Assembly: GCA_018053185.1 (NCBI GenBank) | Contig: JAGPLX010000022.1 | Location: 1 to 42,311 of the forward strand | DNA length: 42,311 bases | Reading direction: 5' to 3' | From: Syntrophobacteraceae bacterium | GTDB lineage: Bacteria; Desulfobacterota; Syntrophobacteria; Syntrophobacterales; Syntrophobacteraceae | Shown: positions 34,959 through 42,311 of the stretch, one piece after another | How positions within the stretch are numbered: position 1 is the first letter of the stretch | How the letters are laid out: each line of letters starts with the position of its first letter | Translations under genes and position numbers: made by a program | The notes under the pieces: generated by a model | Told to the model about the DNA's origin: nothing | Database searches by the model: none | Seen by the model: only the letters and a program-made list of their open reading frames with translations

Positions 34959-36902
34959 ATGATGAATTCCGAAACCATAGAGGTCACTTTGGGGGATGGT
35001 TCCAGGACGACCTTCCCAAAAGGGATTTCGGCATGGGAGGTCTTGAAGGCCGTTGCGGCCGCCGGGGATTCATGGGTTGCGGCCCGTGTCAACGGAAACC
35101 TGGTGGACCTGAAGAAGACCCTGGAAGAAGACACGGTGTTGGAGGGGGTGGAGGGCAGTTCGGAAGAGGGGCTGGAGATTCTGCGCCACAGCGCGGCTCA
35201 CGTGATGGCCCAAGCGGTCAAGGAACTTTTTCCCCAGGCAAAGGTTGCCATCGGTCCGGCCATCGAAAACGGTTTCTACTACGACTTCGATGTGGAGAAC
35301 CCTTTCAGTCTGGAGGACCTGGAAAGGATCGAGGCCAGGATGGCCGAGATCGTATCGGCCCGCCTCGAGTTCGAGCGAACGGAGATGCCCAGGCAGGAAG
35401 CCATCCGGTTTTTCCAGGAAAGGGGAGAACCCTACAAGGCCGAATTGCTGGAGTCCTTCCAGGACCAAACCGTGTCCCTTTATCGGCAGGGCGATTTTGT
35501 GGACCTGTGCCGGGGACCTCATATTCCCCATTCCGGCCTTCTCAAGGCCTACAAACTCACCAGCGTGGCCGGAGCCTATTGGCGGGGGGACGAGAGAAAC
35601 CGGATGCTCCAACGCATCTACGGCACAGCGTTCCCCGACCGGGAAGGTCTCAAGCGGCATCTTCGGTTCCTGGAAGAAGCCCAACGCCGGGACCACCGCC
35701 GCCTGGGCAGGGAACTCGACCTCTTCAGCTTCAGCGACGATGTGGGGGCCGGGATGGTCATCTATCATCCCAAGGGGGCACTTCTGCGCCACATCCTCGA
35801 GACCTTTGAGAAGAGGGAGCATCTGCGCCGGGGCTACCATATCGTCATGGGACCCACCCTTTTGAAAACCGAGCTGTGGAAACGCTCCGGTCACTTCGAT
35901 CACTACCGTGAAAACATGTACTTCACGGAAATCGATGAGCAGTCCTATGGCATCAAGCCCATGAACTGCCTGTCCCACATGCTCATCTACAAGTCCAGGG
36001 TCCGAAGCTACCGGGACTTACCCCTGCGCTACTTTGAGCTGGGCACGGTTCATCGGCACGAAAAATCCGGAGTTCTGCACGGATTGTTGAGGGTCCGGCA
36101 GTTCACCCAGGACGATGCCCATATCCTCTGCACTCCCGAGCAACTTCACGGAGAGATCCAGGGCATCATCGACTTTGTTATTGAAATGATGGGAATCTTT
36201 GGTTTTTCGTACGAAATGGAGATCAGCACACGACCCCTGAAATCCATCGGCACGGACGAAGACTGGGATCGGGCCACCAATGCCCTGAGGGCCGCCCTGG
36301 AAGACAAGGGAATTCCCTACGTGGTTTGCCAAGGGGAAGGGGCCTTCTACGGGCCGAAGATCGACGTGAAGTTGCGAGACGCATTGGATCGGCGCTGGCA
36401 ATGCGCTACCATTCAATGTGATTTCACCCTTCCCGAACGGTTCGATCTTACCTATGTCGGGCAGGATGGAGCACGTCATCGCCCGGTCATGGTTCACCGG
36501 GTGATCCTCGGCGCCATCGAGCGGTTTCTGGGGGTTCTCATCGAGCACTATGCCGGCGCGTTCCCTACATGGCTGGCGCCGGTTCAAGCCATCCTGCTGA
36601 CAGTGACCGACGCTCACCAGGGCTATGCCACGATGGTTCGCGAAAAACTTGGCAACCTTGGGGTCCGGGTGGAACTGGATGACCGGAACGAAAAACTGGG
36701 ATACAAGATTCGAGAGGCTCAGCTGCAGAAGATTCCCTACATGCTGGTGATCGGGGATCGCGAGGTGGCGGCGGGGGGAATCGCCCCTCGGCGGAGGGAC
36801 GGTTCTCAATTGGAGCTCATGACTCCCGAGGACTTCGCATCCCTTGTCGAGAAGGAATGCCTCGAAGCCACCAGGGGACGGCTTGGTTTGGGAGGGATTT
36901 GA
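34959..36902 (+). CDS. thrS: Threonyl-tRNA synthetase
   Basis: ThrRS charges tRNA-Thr. The 647-residue protein has a TGS domain (about 5-65), the editing domain with [15 protein letters not shown] (77-91) and [10 protein letters not shown], the class II core with zinc ligands in [12 protein letters not shown] and [45 protein letters not shown], and a C-terminal anticodon-binding domain ([20 protein letters not shown]). Two adjacent ATGs (34959, 34962) follow AGGGTGAG; either may be used. The gene lies 140 bases after a terminator and heads the thrS-infC-rpmI-rplT-pheS-pheT order found in many bacteria. I see no T-box sequence. Confidence 0.96.
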   Translation: MMNSETIEVTLGDGSRTTFPKGISAWEVLKAVAAAGDSWVAARVNGNLVDLKKTLEEDTVLEGVEGSSEEGLEILRHSAAHVMAQAVKELFPQAKVAIGPAIENGFYYDFDVENPFSLEDLERIEARMAEIVSARLEFERTEMPRQEAIRFFQERGEPYKAELLESFQDQTVSLYRQGDFVDLCRGPHIPHSGLLKAYKLTSVAGAYWRGDERNRMLQRIYGTAFPDREGLKRHLRFLEEAQRRDHRRLGRELDLFSFSDDVGAGMVIYHPKGALLRHILETFEKREHLRRGYHIVMGPTLLKTELWKRSGHFDHYRENMYFTEIDEQSYGIKPMNCLSHMLIYKSRVRSYRDLPLRYFELGTVHRHEKSGVLHGLLRVRQFTQDDAHILCTPEQLHGEIQGIIDFVIEMMGIFGFSYEMEISTRPLKSIGTDEDWDRATNALRAALEDKGIPYVVCQGEGAFYGPKIDVKLRDALDRRWQCATIQCDFTLPERFDLTYVGQDGARHRPVMVHRVILGAIERFLGVLIEHYAGAFPTWLAPVQAILLTVTDAHQGYATMVREKLGNLGVRVELDDRNEKLGYKIREAQLQKIPYMLVIGDREVAAGGIAPRRRDGSQLELMTPEDFASLVEKECLEATRGRLGLGGI

Positions 36903-37077
36903 TGTTTCAAGTCACTCGAAATGAAAACCGATGACCTGCAGGTGGGATTGACGAGTCGCGTTTTTCCGCTCTATATGGATAGCACGCGGAATAACGAGCC
37001 GGCGGGATCGGGCAACGGATGTGAACCCATACTGACAAACGGGCTGACGGACCACTTTCAACAAGGGAGGAACAACA

Positions 37078-37584
37078 CTGGAGAAGCAAGTTAATGTCAA
37101 CGAGAAGATCCGGGCTTCCGAGGTAAGAGTCATCGGGCACGACGGACAGCAACTGGGGATTCTGACCCTGAGGAAAGCTCTGGAGTTGGCGGCACAGGAG
37201 GAACTGGATCTGGTGGAGGTGGCCCCCAATGCGGATCCTCCGGTCTGTAAGATCATGGATTACGGCAAATACAAGTACCAGCAAAACAAAAGATTTCAGG
37301 AAGCCAAAAAGAAGCAGACCGTCATTCAGGTGAAAGAGGTCAAAATTCGGCCCAAGACCGACGAGCATGACCTTCTCGTCAAAATCAGGCATGTTCGGAG
37401 ATTCCTGGCCCAGAAGGACAAGGCCAAGATCACCATCCTGTTTCGCGGTCGGGAGATCAGCTACTCCGACCAGGGTACCAAAGTGTTGGAACGGGTTCGA
37501 GAGGAGTTGAAGGACGAAGCGGTAGTGGAACAGCCTGCCAAGATGGAAGGTCGAAACATGGTGATGATTCTGGCCCCGAAGTAA
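37078..37584 (+). CDS. infC: Translation initiation factor IF-3, apparent CTG start
   Basis: IF-3 keeps ribosomal subunits apart and checks the start codon. The conserved N-terminus NVNEKIRASEVRVIG begins only 5 codons after a CTG at 37078. That CTG has GGAGG at 37066-37070 with 7-base spacing, and there is a stop codon in frame at 37045 with no ATG, GTG or TTG between, so CTG is the only plausible start. The product has 168 residues. E. coli infC starts at AUU so that IF-3 represses its own translation; a CTG start could serve the same purpose. The N domain (1-75), linker and C domain (90-168, VIQVKEVKIRPKTDEHDL, ITILFRGREISY) are complete. Confidence 0.92.
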   Translation: MEKQVNVNEKIRASEVRVIGHDGQQLGILTLRKALELAAQEELDLVEVAPNADPPVCKIMDYGKYKYQQNKRFQEAKKKQTVIQVKEVKIRPKTDEHDLLVKIRHVRRFLAQKDKAKITILFRGREISYSDQGTKVLERVREELKDEAVVEQPAKMEGRNMVMILAPK

Positions 37585-37608
37585 TCCGGAAAGGCGGGGA
37601 AAAAGCGC

Positions 37609-37637
37609 TTGACACCTCGGTGAAATCCCAATAAATT
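37609..37637 (+). promoter_or_regulatory. Sigma70 promoter for rpmI-rplT-pheST
   Basis: TTGACA (perfect -35) and TAAATT (4 of 6 -10) are separated by 17 bases, about 25 bases after the infC stop. A transcript starting near 37644 would have a leader of about 210 bases before rpmI. Confidence 0.6.
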
Positions 37638-37643
37638 CCAGCC

Positions 37644-37855
37644 CTTCATCCATTGGAGGCCGGGAGGATGCACCCGGTTTTCGGTGCACGAGGGTTTTGC
37701 TCCGTTTCTACGGCAAGAGGATGCCGGCCGCAGGTTCGAAGGCTTCGAGCACCCCGGGGGGTAGGCTTGGTCCAAGGTCGTGATTTGCAGGAGCGACCCG
37801 GGATCCGCGCAGCATCGAGGTTCGGAAGTCAGAAGATCCGTTGAGGGAGGATGGA
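37644..37855 (+). promoter_or_regulatory. Structured 5' leader of rpmI-rplT, possible L20-responsive element
   Basis: Several hairpins can be read: TGCACC/GGTGCA (37669-37688), TCGAA/TTCGA (37736-37748) and CTTGG/CCAAG around 37766-37775. In E. coli and Bacillus, L20 represses this operon by binding leader RNA that resembles its 23S rRNA site. Whether this leader does so is an inference from position and structure, not from a recognised motif. Confidence 0.4.
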
Positions 37856-38053
37856 ATGCCTAAGCTGAAGACCAATCGCGCAGCAGCCAAACGCTTTTCG
37901 AAAACGGGCGGCGGCAAATTCATGCGGGCTCGAGCCAACAAAAGCCATATACTCACCAAGAAGCCCTCCAAGAGAACTCGAAGGCTTCGACAGAAGACAG
38001 TGGTGGATGTCGCCAATATGAGGGCCCTCAAGCGGATGCTGCCGTACCTGTAG
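37856..38053 (+). CDS. rpmI: 50S ribosomal protein L35 (bL35)
   Basis: The 65-residue basic protein has the complete bL35 sequence pattern: [43 protein letters not shown] and [16 protein letters not shown]. The start at 37856 is preferred over an in-frame ATG at 37841 because GGAGG lies just upstream and L35 proteins begin MPK(L/M)KT. rplT follows after 54 bases. Confidence 0.97.
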   Translation: MPKLKTNRAAAKRFSKTGGGKFMRARANKSHILTKKPSKRTRRLRQKTVVDVANMRALKRMLPYL

Positions 38054-38107
38054 AGTTTTTGCGACCACTCGTCCCTTTTCGGGGCGAAAAGTAAGGAGTG
38101 ATGCCTC

Positions 38108-38461
38108 ATGCCCAGGGTGAAAAAAGCCGTCAAATCACGCGAGCGCCGTAAGAAGGTCCTGAACATGGCTCGAGGGTACCGGGGAGGTCGTGGAAGGCTT
38201 TTCCGCACCGCCACCGAGACCGTCGATCGGGCACTCAAATTTGCCTACCGGGATCGCAAGCAACGAAAAAGGGAATTCCGCAGCCTGTGGATCATGCGAA
38301 TCAATGCGGCGGTCCGGGAACACGGACTCAGCTATTCCCGCTTCATCAACGGCCTCAAGAAGGCCAACCTCTCCTTCGATCGAAAGGTGCTGGCCGGGCT
38401 CGCGGTGAGCGACCCGGCGGCCTTTGCGGAAATCGTGCGGATCGTAAAGGAAGCAGCGTAG
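38108..38461 (+). CDS. rplT: 50S ribosomal protein L20 (bL20)
   Basis: The 117-residue protein is a full-length bL20: [35 protein letters not shown] at the rRNA-binding N-terminus and [34 protein letters not shown] in the globular domain. L20 binds 23S rRNA early in 50S assembly and, in studied bacteria, represses its own operon. AAGGAG lies upstream of the ATG, and the pheS ATG follows 2 bases after the stop, so the pheS ribosome site is inside rplT. Confidence 0.97.
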   Translation: MPRVKKAVKSRERRKKVLNMARGYRGGRGRLFRTATETVDRALKFAYRDRKQRKREFRSLWIMRINAAVREHGLSYSRFINGLKKANLSFDRKVLAGLAVSDPAAFAEIVRIVKEAA

Positions 38462-38463
38462 CG

Positions 38464-39474
38464 ATGCAGGAAACCATCCGGAACCTGTTCGAGGAAGCTT
38501 CCCGGGAAATTCTCCGCTCGGAGGAAGACCCCAGGCAGCTGGACCAGATCCGGATCCGCTACCTGGGAAGGAAAGGGAAACTGGCCCAGTTGTTCAAACA
38601 GTTGGTCCAGGTTCCCGAGAGTGATCGAAGAGAGGTCGGCAGGCTGCTCAACGAGGCCAAGGCGAAAATCGAGGGCCTTTTGTCCTCGAGACTGCTCCAG
38701 GCCAAAGACCGTACGACCCGGCGCGAGGAGCACCTGGATGTGACGGTCCCCGGTCGAAGGCCTCTTCGAGGACGTCTCCATCCCATCACCCAAACGGCCC
38801 GGGAAATCTCCCGGATTTTCCACCGGCTCGGGTTCGAAACCGTGGAAGGCCCCGAGATCGAACTGGACTATTACAATTTCGAGGCCCTGAACATTCCCAG
38901 GGACCATCCCGCAAGGGACATGCAGGATACCTTCTACATTTCCGAAGACGTGGTCCTCCGGACTCATACCTCACCGCTCCAGGTACGGGTCATGGAAAAG
39001 CGAACCCCTCCCATCCGGGTCATTGCCCCGGGAAGAACCTACCGCTGCGATTCGGACATGACTCACACCCCCATGTTTCACCAGGTGGAAGGGCTCATGG
39101 TGGGAACCCACATTTCCTTCGGGGACCTCAAGGGGCTCCTCACCACCTTTGTGCACCGGATGTTCGGACCGGAGACCGGTCTGCGCTTTCGGCCCAGCTT
39201 TTTTCCCTTCACGGAACCAAGTGCCGAGGTGGACATCGAGTGTGTCATGTGCCGCGGGAAGGGTTGCAGGGTCTGTTCTCAAACGGGTTGGCTCGAAATA
39301 CTGGGCTCCGGCATGGTGGACCCGGAGGTTTTCAAGATGGTGGGGTACGATCCCGAGGAAGTCACCGGGTTTGCCTTCGGTATGGGGATCGAGCGTATCG
39401 CGATGCTCAAATTCGGGATCGACGACCTGCGCCTCTTCTTTGAAAACGATCTGCGTTTTCTCCGGCAGTTTTAG
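38464..39474 (+). CDS. pheS: Phenylalanyl-tRNA synthetase alpha subunit
   Basis: PheS is the catalytic subunit of the alpha2-beta2 enzyme. The 336-residue protein has an N-terminal coiled coil (about 1-85), LHPITQTAREISRIFHRLGFETVEGPEIE (motif 1), GRTYRCDSDMTHTPMFHQVEGLMV (motif 2) and GFAFGMGIERIAMLKFGIDDLR (motif 3). A Cys cluster (CVMCRGKGCRVCSQTGW) is the zinc-like element found in many bacterial PheS proteins. The ATG at 38464 is 2 bases after rplT. A 238-base gap separates it from pheT. Confidence 0.96.
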   Translation: MQETIRNLFEEASREILRSEEDPRQLDQIRIRYLGRKGKLAQLFKQLVQVPESDRREVGRLLNEAKAKIEGLLSSRLLQAKDRTTRREEHLDVTVPGRRPLRGRLHPITQTAREISRIFHRLGFETVEGPEIELDYYNFEALNIPRDHPARDMQDTFYISEDVVLRTHTSPLQVRVMEKRTPPIRVIAPGRTYRCDSDMTHTPMFHQVEGLMVGTHISFGDLKGLLTTFVHRMFGPETGLRFRPSFFPFTEPSAEVDIECVMCRGKGCRVCSQTGWLEILGSGMVDPEVFKMVGYDPEEVTGFAFGMGIERIAMLKFGIDDLRLFFENDLRFLRQF

Positions 39475-39712
39475 GACCCAACCCCGCCGACCCTGTTTTG
39501 GGCACTCCACCTGGAGTTCAACGAGCTCACTTCCGAAGGCTGCCCTATTCCCCCGGCTATGCCGGGAGGCCGTCCACCCCATACGATCCGGGACGGTGGT
39601 TTCCCGGCAAACAGGTACGCAGGGTGCCGATGACATCGAGGGAGCCTGAAAGCATGTTTTCCATCGGAGGTGGAACGGTCCGTTCGCCGCGCGGGATGCA
39701 AAGGGAGTACCC
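39475..39712 (+). other. 238-base spacer between pheS and pheT with a hairpin
   Basis: No gene is seen. A perfect 6-pair hairpin, CCCGGC-TAT-GCCGGG, lies at 39552-39566. pheS and pheT are usually adjacent or overlapping, so the spacer is unusually long. AAGGGAG near its end is the pheT ribosome site. Confidence 0.4.
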
Positions 39713-42118
39713 ATGATCGTCAGCTTGAACTGGCTTCGTAATTACGTCGACATTCCTCTTACGGTGGAGGAACTGGTCCATCGCCTCACCATGGTCGGCC
39801 TCGAGGTGGAGGGGGTCCGGGATCTGGGGGCCCCCTTTCATAAAGTGGTGACGGCCAGGATCGAGGCAATTCTTCCTCACCCTCGTGCGGACCGACTGCG
39901 TTTGTGCGAATTATCCTCGGGGCGGGAATCATTTCGCGTGGTCTGTGGCGCCCCCAACATAAAGGTGGGCGGCATCGTTCCCCTGGCCCTCGAAGGGGCG
40001 AAGCTTCCAGGCGGAACCGAGGTCCGTGCCGTCACCATTCGGGGAGAAACCTCCCGTGGAATGCTTTGTTCGCAAAAGGAGCTTGCCCTGGGGGAAGACG
40101 CAAGCGGAATCTGGATCCTGCCGTCAGAAACCCCGGTGGGGATCCCCCTGAGCCGGGCCCTGGAGCTGGAGGACACGGTCCTCGAGATCGGGGTGACCCC
40201 CAACCGCGGCGATTGCCTCTGCATGGTAGGAGTTGCCAGGGAGATCGCCGCCGTCTGTAAGAGCCGGCTTCGATATCCTCCTTCGGTGCCCACGGAAACG
40301 GGACCTCCCGTGGATGAGCTGGGGGCGGTCGATATCGAGGACCCCGAGGGTTGCCCTCGATACGCAGCCCGCATCCTCGAGGGAATCACGGTGGGTCCGT
40401 CTCCTTCGTGGCTCCGTCGAAGTCTGGAATCCGTTGGTGTTCGTTCCATCAACAATATCGTGGATATCACCAATTATATCCTCATGGAATTGGGACAGCC
40501 TCTCCATGCCTTTGACCTGGACCGCCTGGCCCAGCACCGCATCGTGGTCCGTCGGGCTCGCCGGGGAGAGAAGTTCATCACCCTGGACGGAGTGGAACGA
40601 ACCCTTTTCGACGACACTCTTCTCATCTGCGACGCCCGGGAACCGGTGGCCATTGCCGGGATCATGGGCGGTTTGTACTCCGAAATCACCCCCCAGAGCA
40701 CCCGCGTACTGATCGAAAGCGCCTATTTCCAGCCGCAGGGGATCCGAAGGAGCAGCAGGAAGCTCGGATTGCGTACCGAGTCCAGTTTTCGCTTCGAAAG
40801 AGGCATCGATCCCGAAGGGGTTATCCGAGCCGTGGATCGAGCCGCCCGACTCATGCAGGAGGTCGGGGGCGGTCGGATCGCCACTGGTCGCATCGACGTG
40901 TATCCCTCTCCTCAGCAACGCCCGGTCATCGAGCTTCGGGCGGATCGGGTGAACCGATTCCTGGGCACACAGCTGGAGACCTCCCGCATGGTCGAGACGC
41001 TGCAAAGTATCGAGATGGATGTGGAACAGGTGGATGAAAAGCATCTGAGGGTCGTTCCACCCTCGTTTCGCCCCGACGTTACGCGGGAGGCGGATCTTGC
41101 CGAGGAGGTGGCAAGGCTCGTCGGCTACGACGAAATTCCGGTCACCATGCCCCAAATCACGGTCGGCAGCGCTCCCCTGGATCCCCACATGAAACTCCGA
41201 GAAGAGGCCAGAACGCTTCTCCAGGGCTGCGGCTTTTTCGAAGTTCTGACCTATTCGTTCATCTCCGCGGATTCGTTGATAAAACTTCGATTCCAGGCCG
41301 GAGATCCCAGGCTGAACCCGGTCCCCATCCTGAATCCCCTCAGTGAGGACCAGGGGGTCATGCGCACGACCCTGATCCCCGGCCTTCTCCAGACCGCACG
41401 GTACAATTTCGATCACCGGAACGAGGACCTGCGGATTTTCGAACTAAGCAAGGTCTTCCTCAAAAGGGAAGGGGATCTGCTGGCAGATGAGCCCCACCGA
41501 TTGGCCGGCTTGATGGCCGGCAAGCGGGTCCCTCATTTGCTCTACGGTGGTCCGGAACTTGTCGACTTCACCGATGCCAAGGGAGTGGTGGAGGAACTGC
41601 TGGATCTTTTTCGGTGTGAAGACATTCGGTATACCAGCCAAGACCCTGCACCCTTTCTCGACCCCTATCAATCGGCGACCATCCTGTGCGGTGACCGATG
41701 TGTCGGATCCCTCGGCCGATTACACGGGGAAGTTCAGGACGCTTTTGAACTCAGGAATCCGGTTTTCGTCTTCGACCTGGATTTTGAACTCCTCTTTTCT
41801 CACCGTGGACCACCCACCCGCTTCCGGCCTCTGCCCAAGTTCCCTTCCGTAGCCCGAGACATGGCAGTGGTCGTGGATGAAGAACTCCCGGCCAAGACGA
41901 TCCGGGATTTCATTCTGCTCCAGCGGGAACCCTTGATGGAACGGGTCGAGATTTTCGATATCTACCGACACCCCCGGATGGGGACCGACCGGAAAAGCCT
42001 TGGTTTCCGGGTGGTATATCGCGCCCAGGACCGAAGCCTGACCGATGACGAAGTGAACGAGATTCACGCCGAAATTGTTCGAAAGGTTCTCGATGAGTTC
42101 AACGCCACGTTACGATAA
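39713..42118 (+). CDS. pheT: Phenylalanyl-tRNA synthetase beta subunit
   Basis: PheT binds tRNA-Phe and edits mischarged tyrosine. The 801-residue protein has the full bacterial layout: MIVSLNWLRNYVDIPLTVEEL at the N-terminus, a tRNA-binding OB domain (about 40-150, VVCGAPNIKVGGIVPLALEG), the B3/B4 editing domain (VRSINNIVDITNYILMELGQPLHAFDLD), the B5 domain, the class II-like core (AEEVARLVGYDEIPVTMP, LREEARTLLQGCGFFEVLTYSF) and the C-terminal ferredoxin-fold anticodon domain (FPSVARDMAVVVDEELPAKTIRDF). The ATG at 39713 follows AAGGGAGTACCC. Confidence 0.96.
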   Translation: MIVSLNWLRNYVDIPLTVEELVHRLTMVGLEVEGVRDLGAPFHKVVTARIEAILPHPRADRLRLCELSSGRESFRVVCGAPNIKVGGIVPLALEGAKLPGGTEVRAVTIRGETSRGMLCSQKELALGEDASGIWILPSETPVGIPLSRALELEDTVLEIGVTPNRGDCLCMVGVAREIAAVCKSRLRYPPSVPTETGPPVDELGAVDIEDPEGCPRYAARILEGITVGPSPSWLRRSLESVGVRSINNIVDITNYILMELGQPLHAFDLDRLAQHRIVVRRARRGEKFITLDGVERTLFDDTLLICDAREPVAIAGIMGGLYSEITPQSTRVLIESAYFQPQGIRRSSRKLGLRTESSFRFERGIDPEGVIRAVDRAARLMQEVGGGRIATGRIDVYPSPQQRPVIELRADRVNRFLGTQLETSRMVETLQSIEMDVEQVDEKHLRVVPPSFRPDVTREADLAEEVARLVGYDEIPVTMPQITVGSAPLDPHMKLREEARTLLQGCGFFEVLTYSFISADSLIKLRFQAGDPRLNPVPILNPLSEDQGVMRTTLIPGLLQTARYNFDHRNEDLRIFELSKVFLKREGDLLADEPHRLAGLMAGKRVPHLLYGGPELVDFTDAKGVVEELLDLFRCEDIRYTSQDPAPFLDPYQSATILCGDRCVGSLGRLHGEVQDAFELRNPVFVFDLDFELLFSHRGPPTRFRPLPKFPSVARDMAVVVDEELPAKTIRDFILLQREPLMERVEIFDIYRHPRMGTDRKSLGFRVVYRAQDRSLTDDEVNEIHAEIVRKVLDEFNATLR

Positions 42119-42127
42119 TGGAAGGTC

Positions 42128-42311
42128 ATGAAGGAAAGGGACGATTCATCCGCGAAGCACGTGGAGAAATCGCCGGAGAAGAAAGCTCCCTGCGAAGTGA
42201 CCTACGTCTGGGAGGGCAAGTCCTACGTGGGGAGCTCCCTCCATTTCCATGAGAGAGGCATGCTGATCCACTGCCGGCAGCCCGTGCCCCTCAACGGGAA
42301 ACTGAATGTCA
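42128..42311 (+). CDS. Probable PilZ-domain protein (3' end outside window)
   Basis: The frame opens at ATG 42128, with GGAAGG upstream, 9 bases after pheT, and runs off the window after 61 codons. The visible part has a charged N-terminus (MKERDDSSAKHVEKSPEKK) followed by strands of the type seen in PilZ domains (GSSLHFHERGMLIHCRQPVPLNGKLNV). PilZ domains often bind cyclic-di-GMP, but the RxxxR motif is not visible in this fragment. The assignment is tentative. Confidence 0.5.
   Translation, partial: MKERDDSSAKHVEKSPEKKAPCEVTYVWEGKSYVGSSLHFHERGMLIHCRQPVPLNGKLNV

Noticed and set aside
1-42311. CRISPR arrays, insertion sequences, prophage genes
   Set aside because: No regularly spaced repeats, transposase, integrase or phage structural genes were seen in reading through the window.

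Overview
The window is a stretch of chromosome, about 60% G+C by eye, from a diderm bacterium. The gene order (lysS, lolC/E, lolD, bamA, skp, lpxD, fabZ, lpxA, lpxI, Gfo/Idh gene, lpxB, waaA), an LpxI-type rather than LpxH-type lipid A enzyme, a BamA with an extra N-terminal TolB-like domain, and an anaerobe-style biotin synthase point to the former Deltaproteobacteria (Desulfobacterota, probably a Syntrophobacter-like lineage). This placement is inferred from gene content and not from a database search. No phage, insertion sequence, CRISPR array or other obvious mobile element was found.

Region 1 (1-14.5 kb, all + strand) is an envelope-building block. After the 3' part of lysS come the Lol lipoprotein-release ABC transporter (one permease gene plus LolD), the outer-membrane assembly factor BamA, the periplasmic chaperone Skp, and then the Raetz pathway: lpxD, fabZ, lpxA, a gene in which LpxI is fused to a Gfo/Idh/MocA oxidoreductase, lpxB and the Kdo transferase waaA. 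The fusion is the most unusual object in the window. Its second half resembles the UDP-GlcNAc 3-dehydrogenase GnnA, so the organism may make a 2,3-diamino lipid A backbone.

Region 2 (14.7-30.8 kb, both strands) is mixed housekeeping and accessory content: a U32-family Fe-S protein, a LysM-amidase lipoprotein and a Cys-rich unknown protein in one minus-strand run; a hotdog thioesterase; queE-queC-queF for queuosine precursor synthesis; bioB with an altered auxiliary-cluster ligand set; a YcaO-TPR protein paired with RNase D; an Smr protein; adenine deaminase; a bifunctional-nuclease-family protein; miaB; a tandem cyclic-nucleotide-binding protein; MgtC/SapB; and DUF4911.

Region 3 (30.8-34.4 kb, + strand) carries an exported Pro-rich FlgT/DUF2066-like protein, a CDP-alcohol phosphatidyltransferase, a DUF4213/DUF364 protein and a CxxC redox protein.

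Region 4 (34.5-42.3 kb, + strand) is a translation block: tRNA-Val(GAC) with a near-consensus promoter, thrS, infC (apparently starting at CTG), rpmI and rplT with their own promoter and a structured leader, pheS, pheT, and the beginning of a probable PilZ-domain gene cut by the window end. Many genes overlap or sit a few bases apart, so most regulation is probably at the operon level; several start codons are non-ATG (infC CTG, queE TTG, waaA TTG, lpxI GTG).
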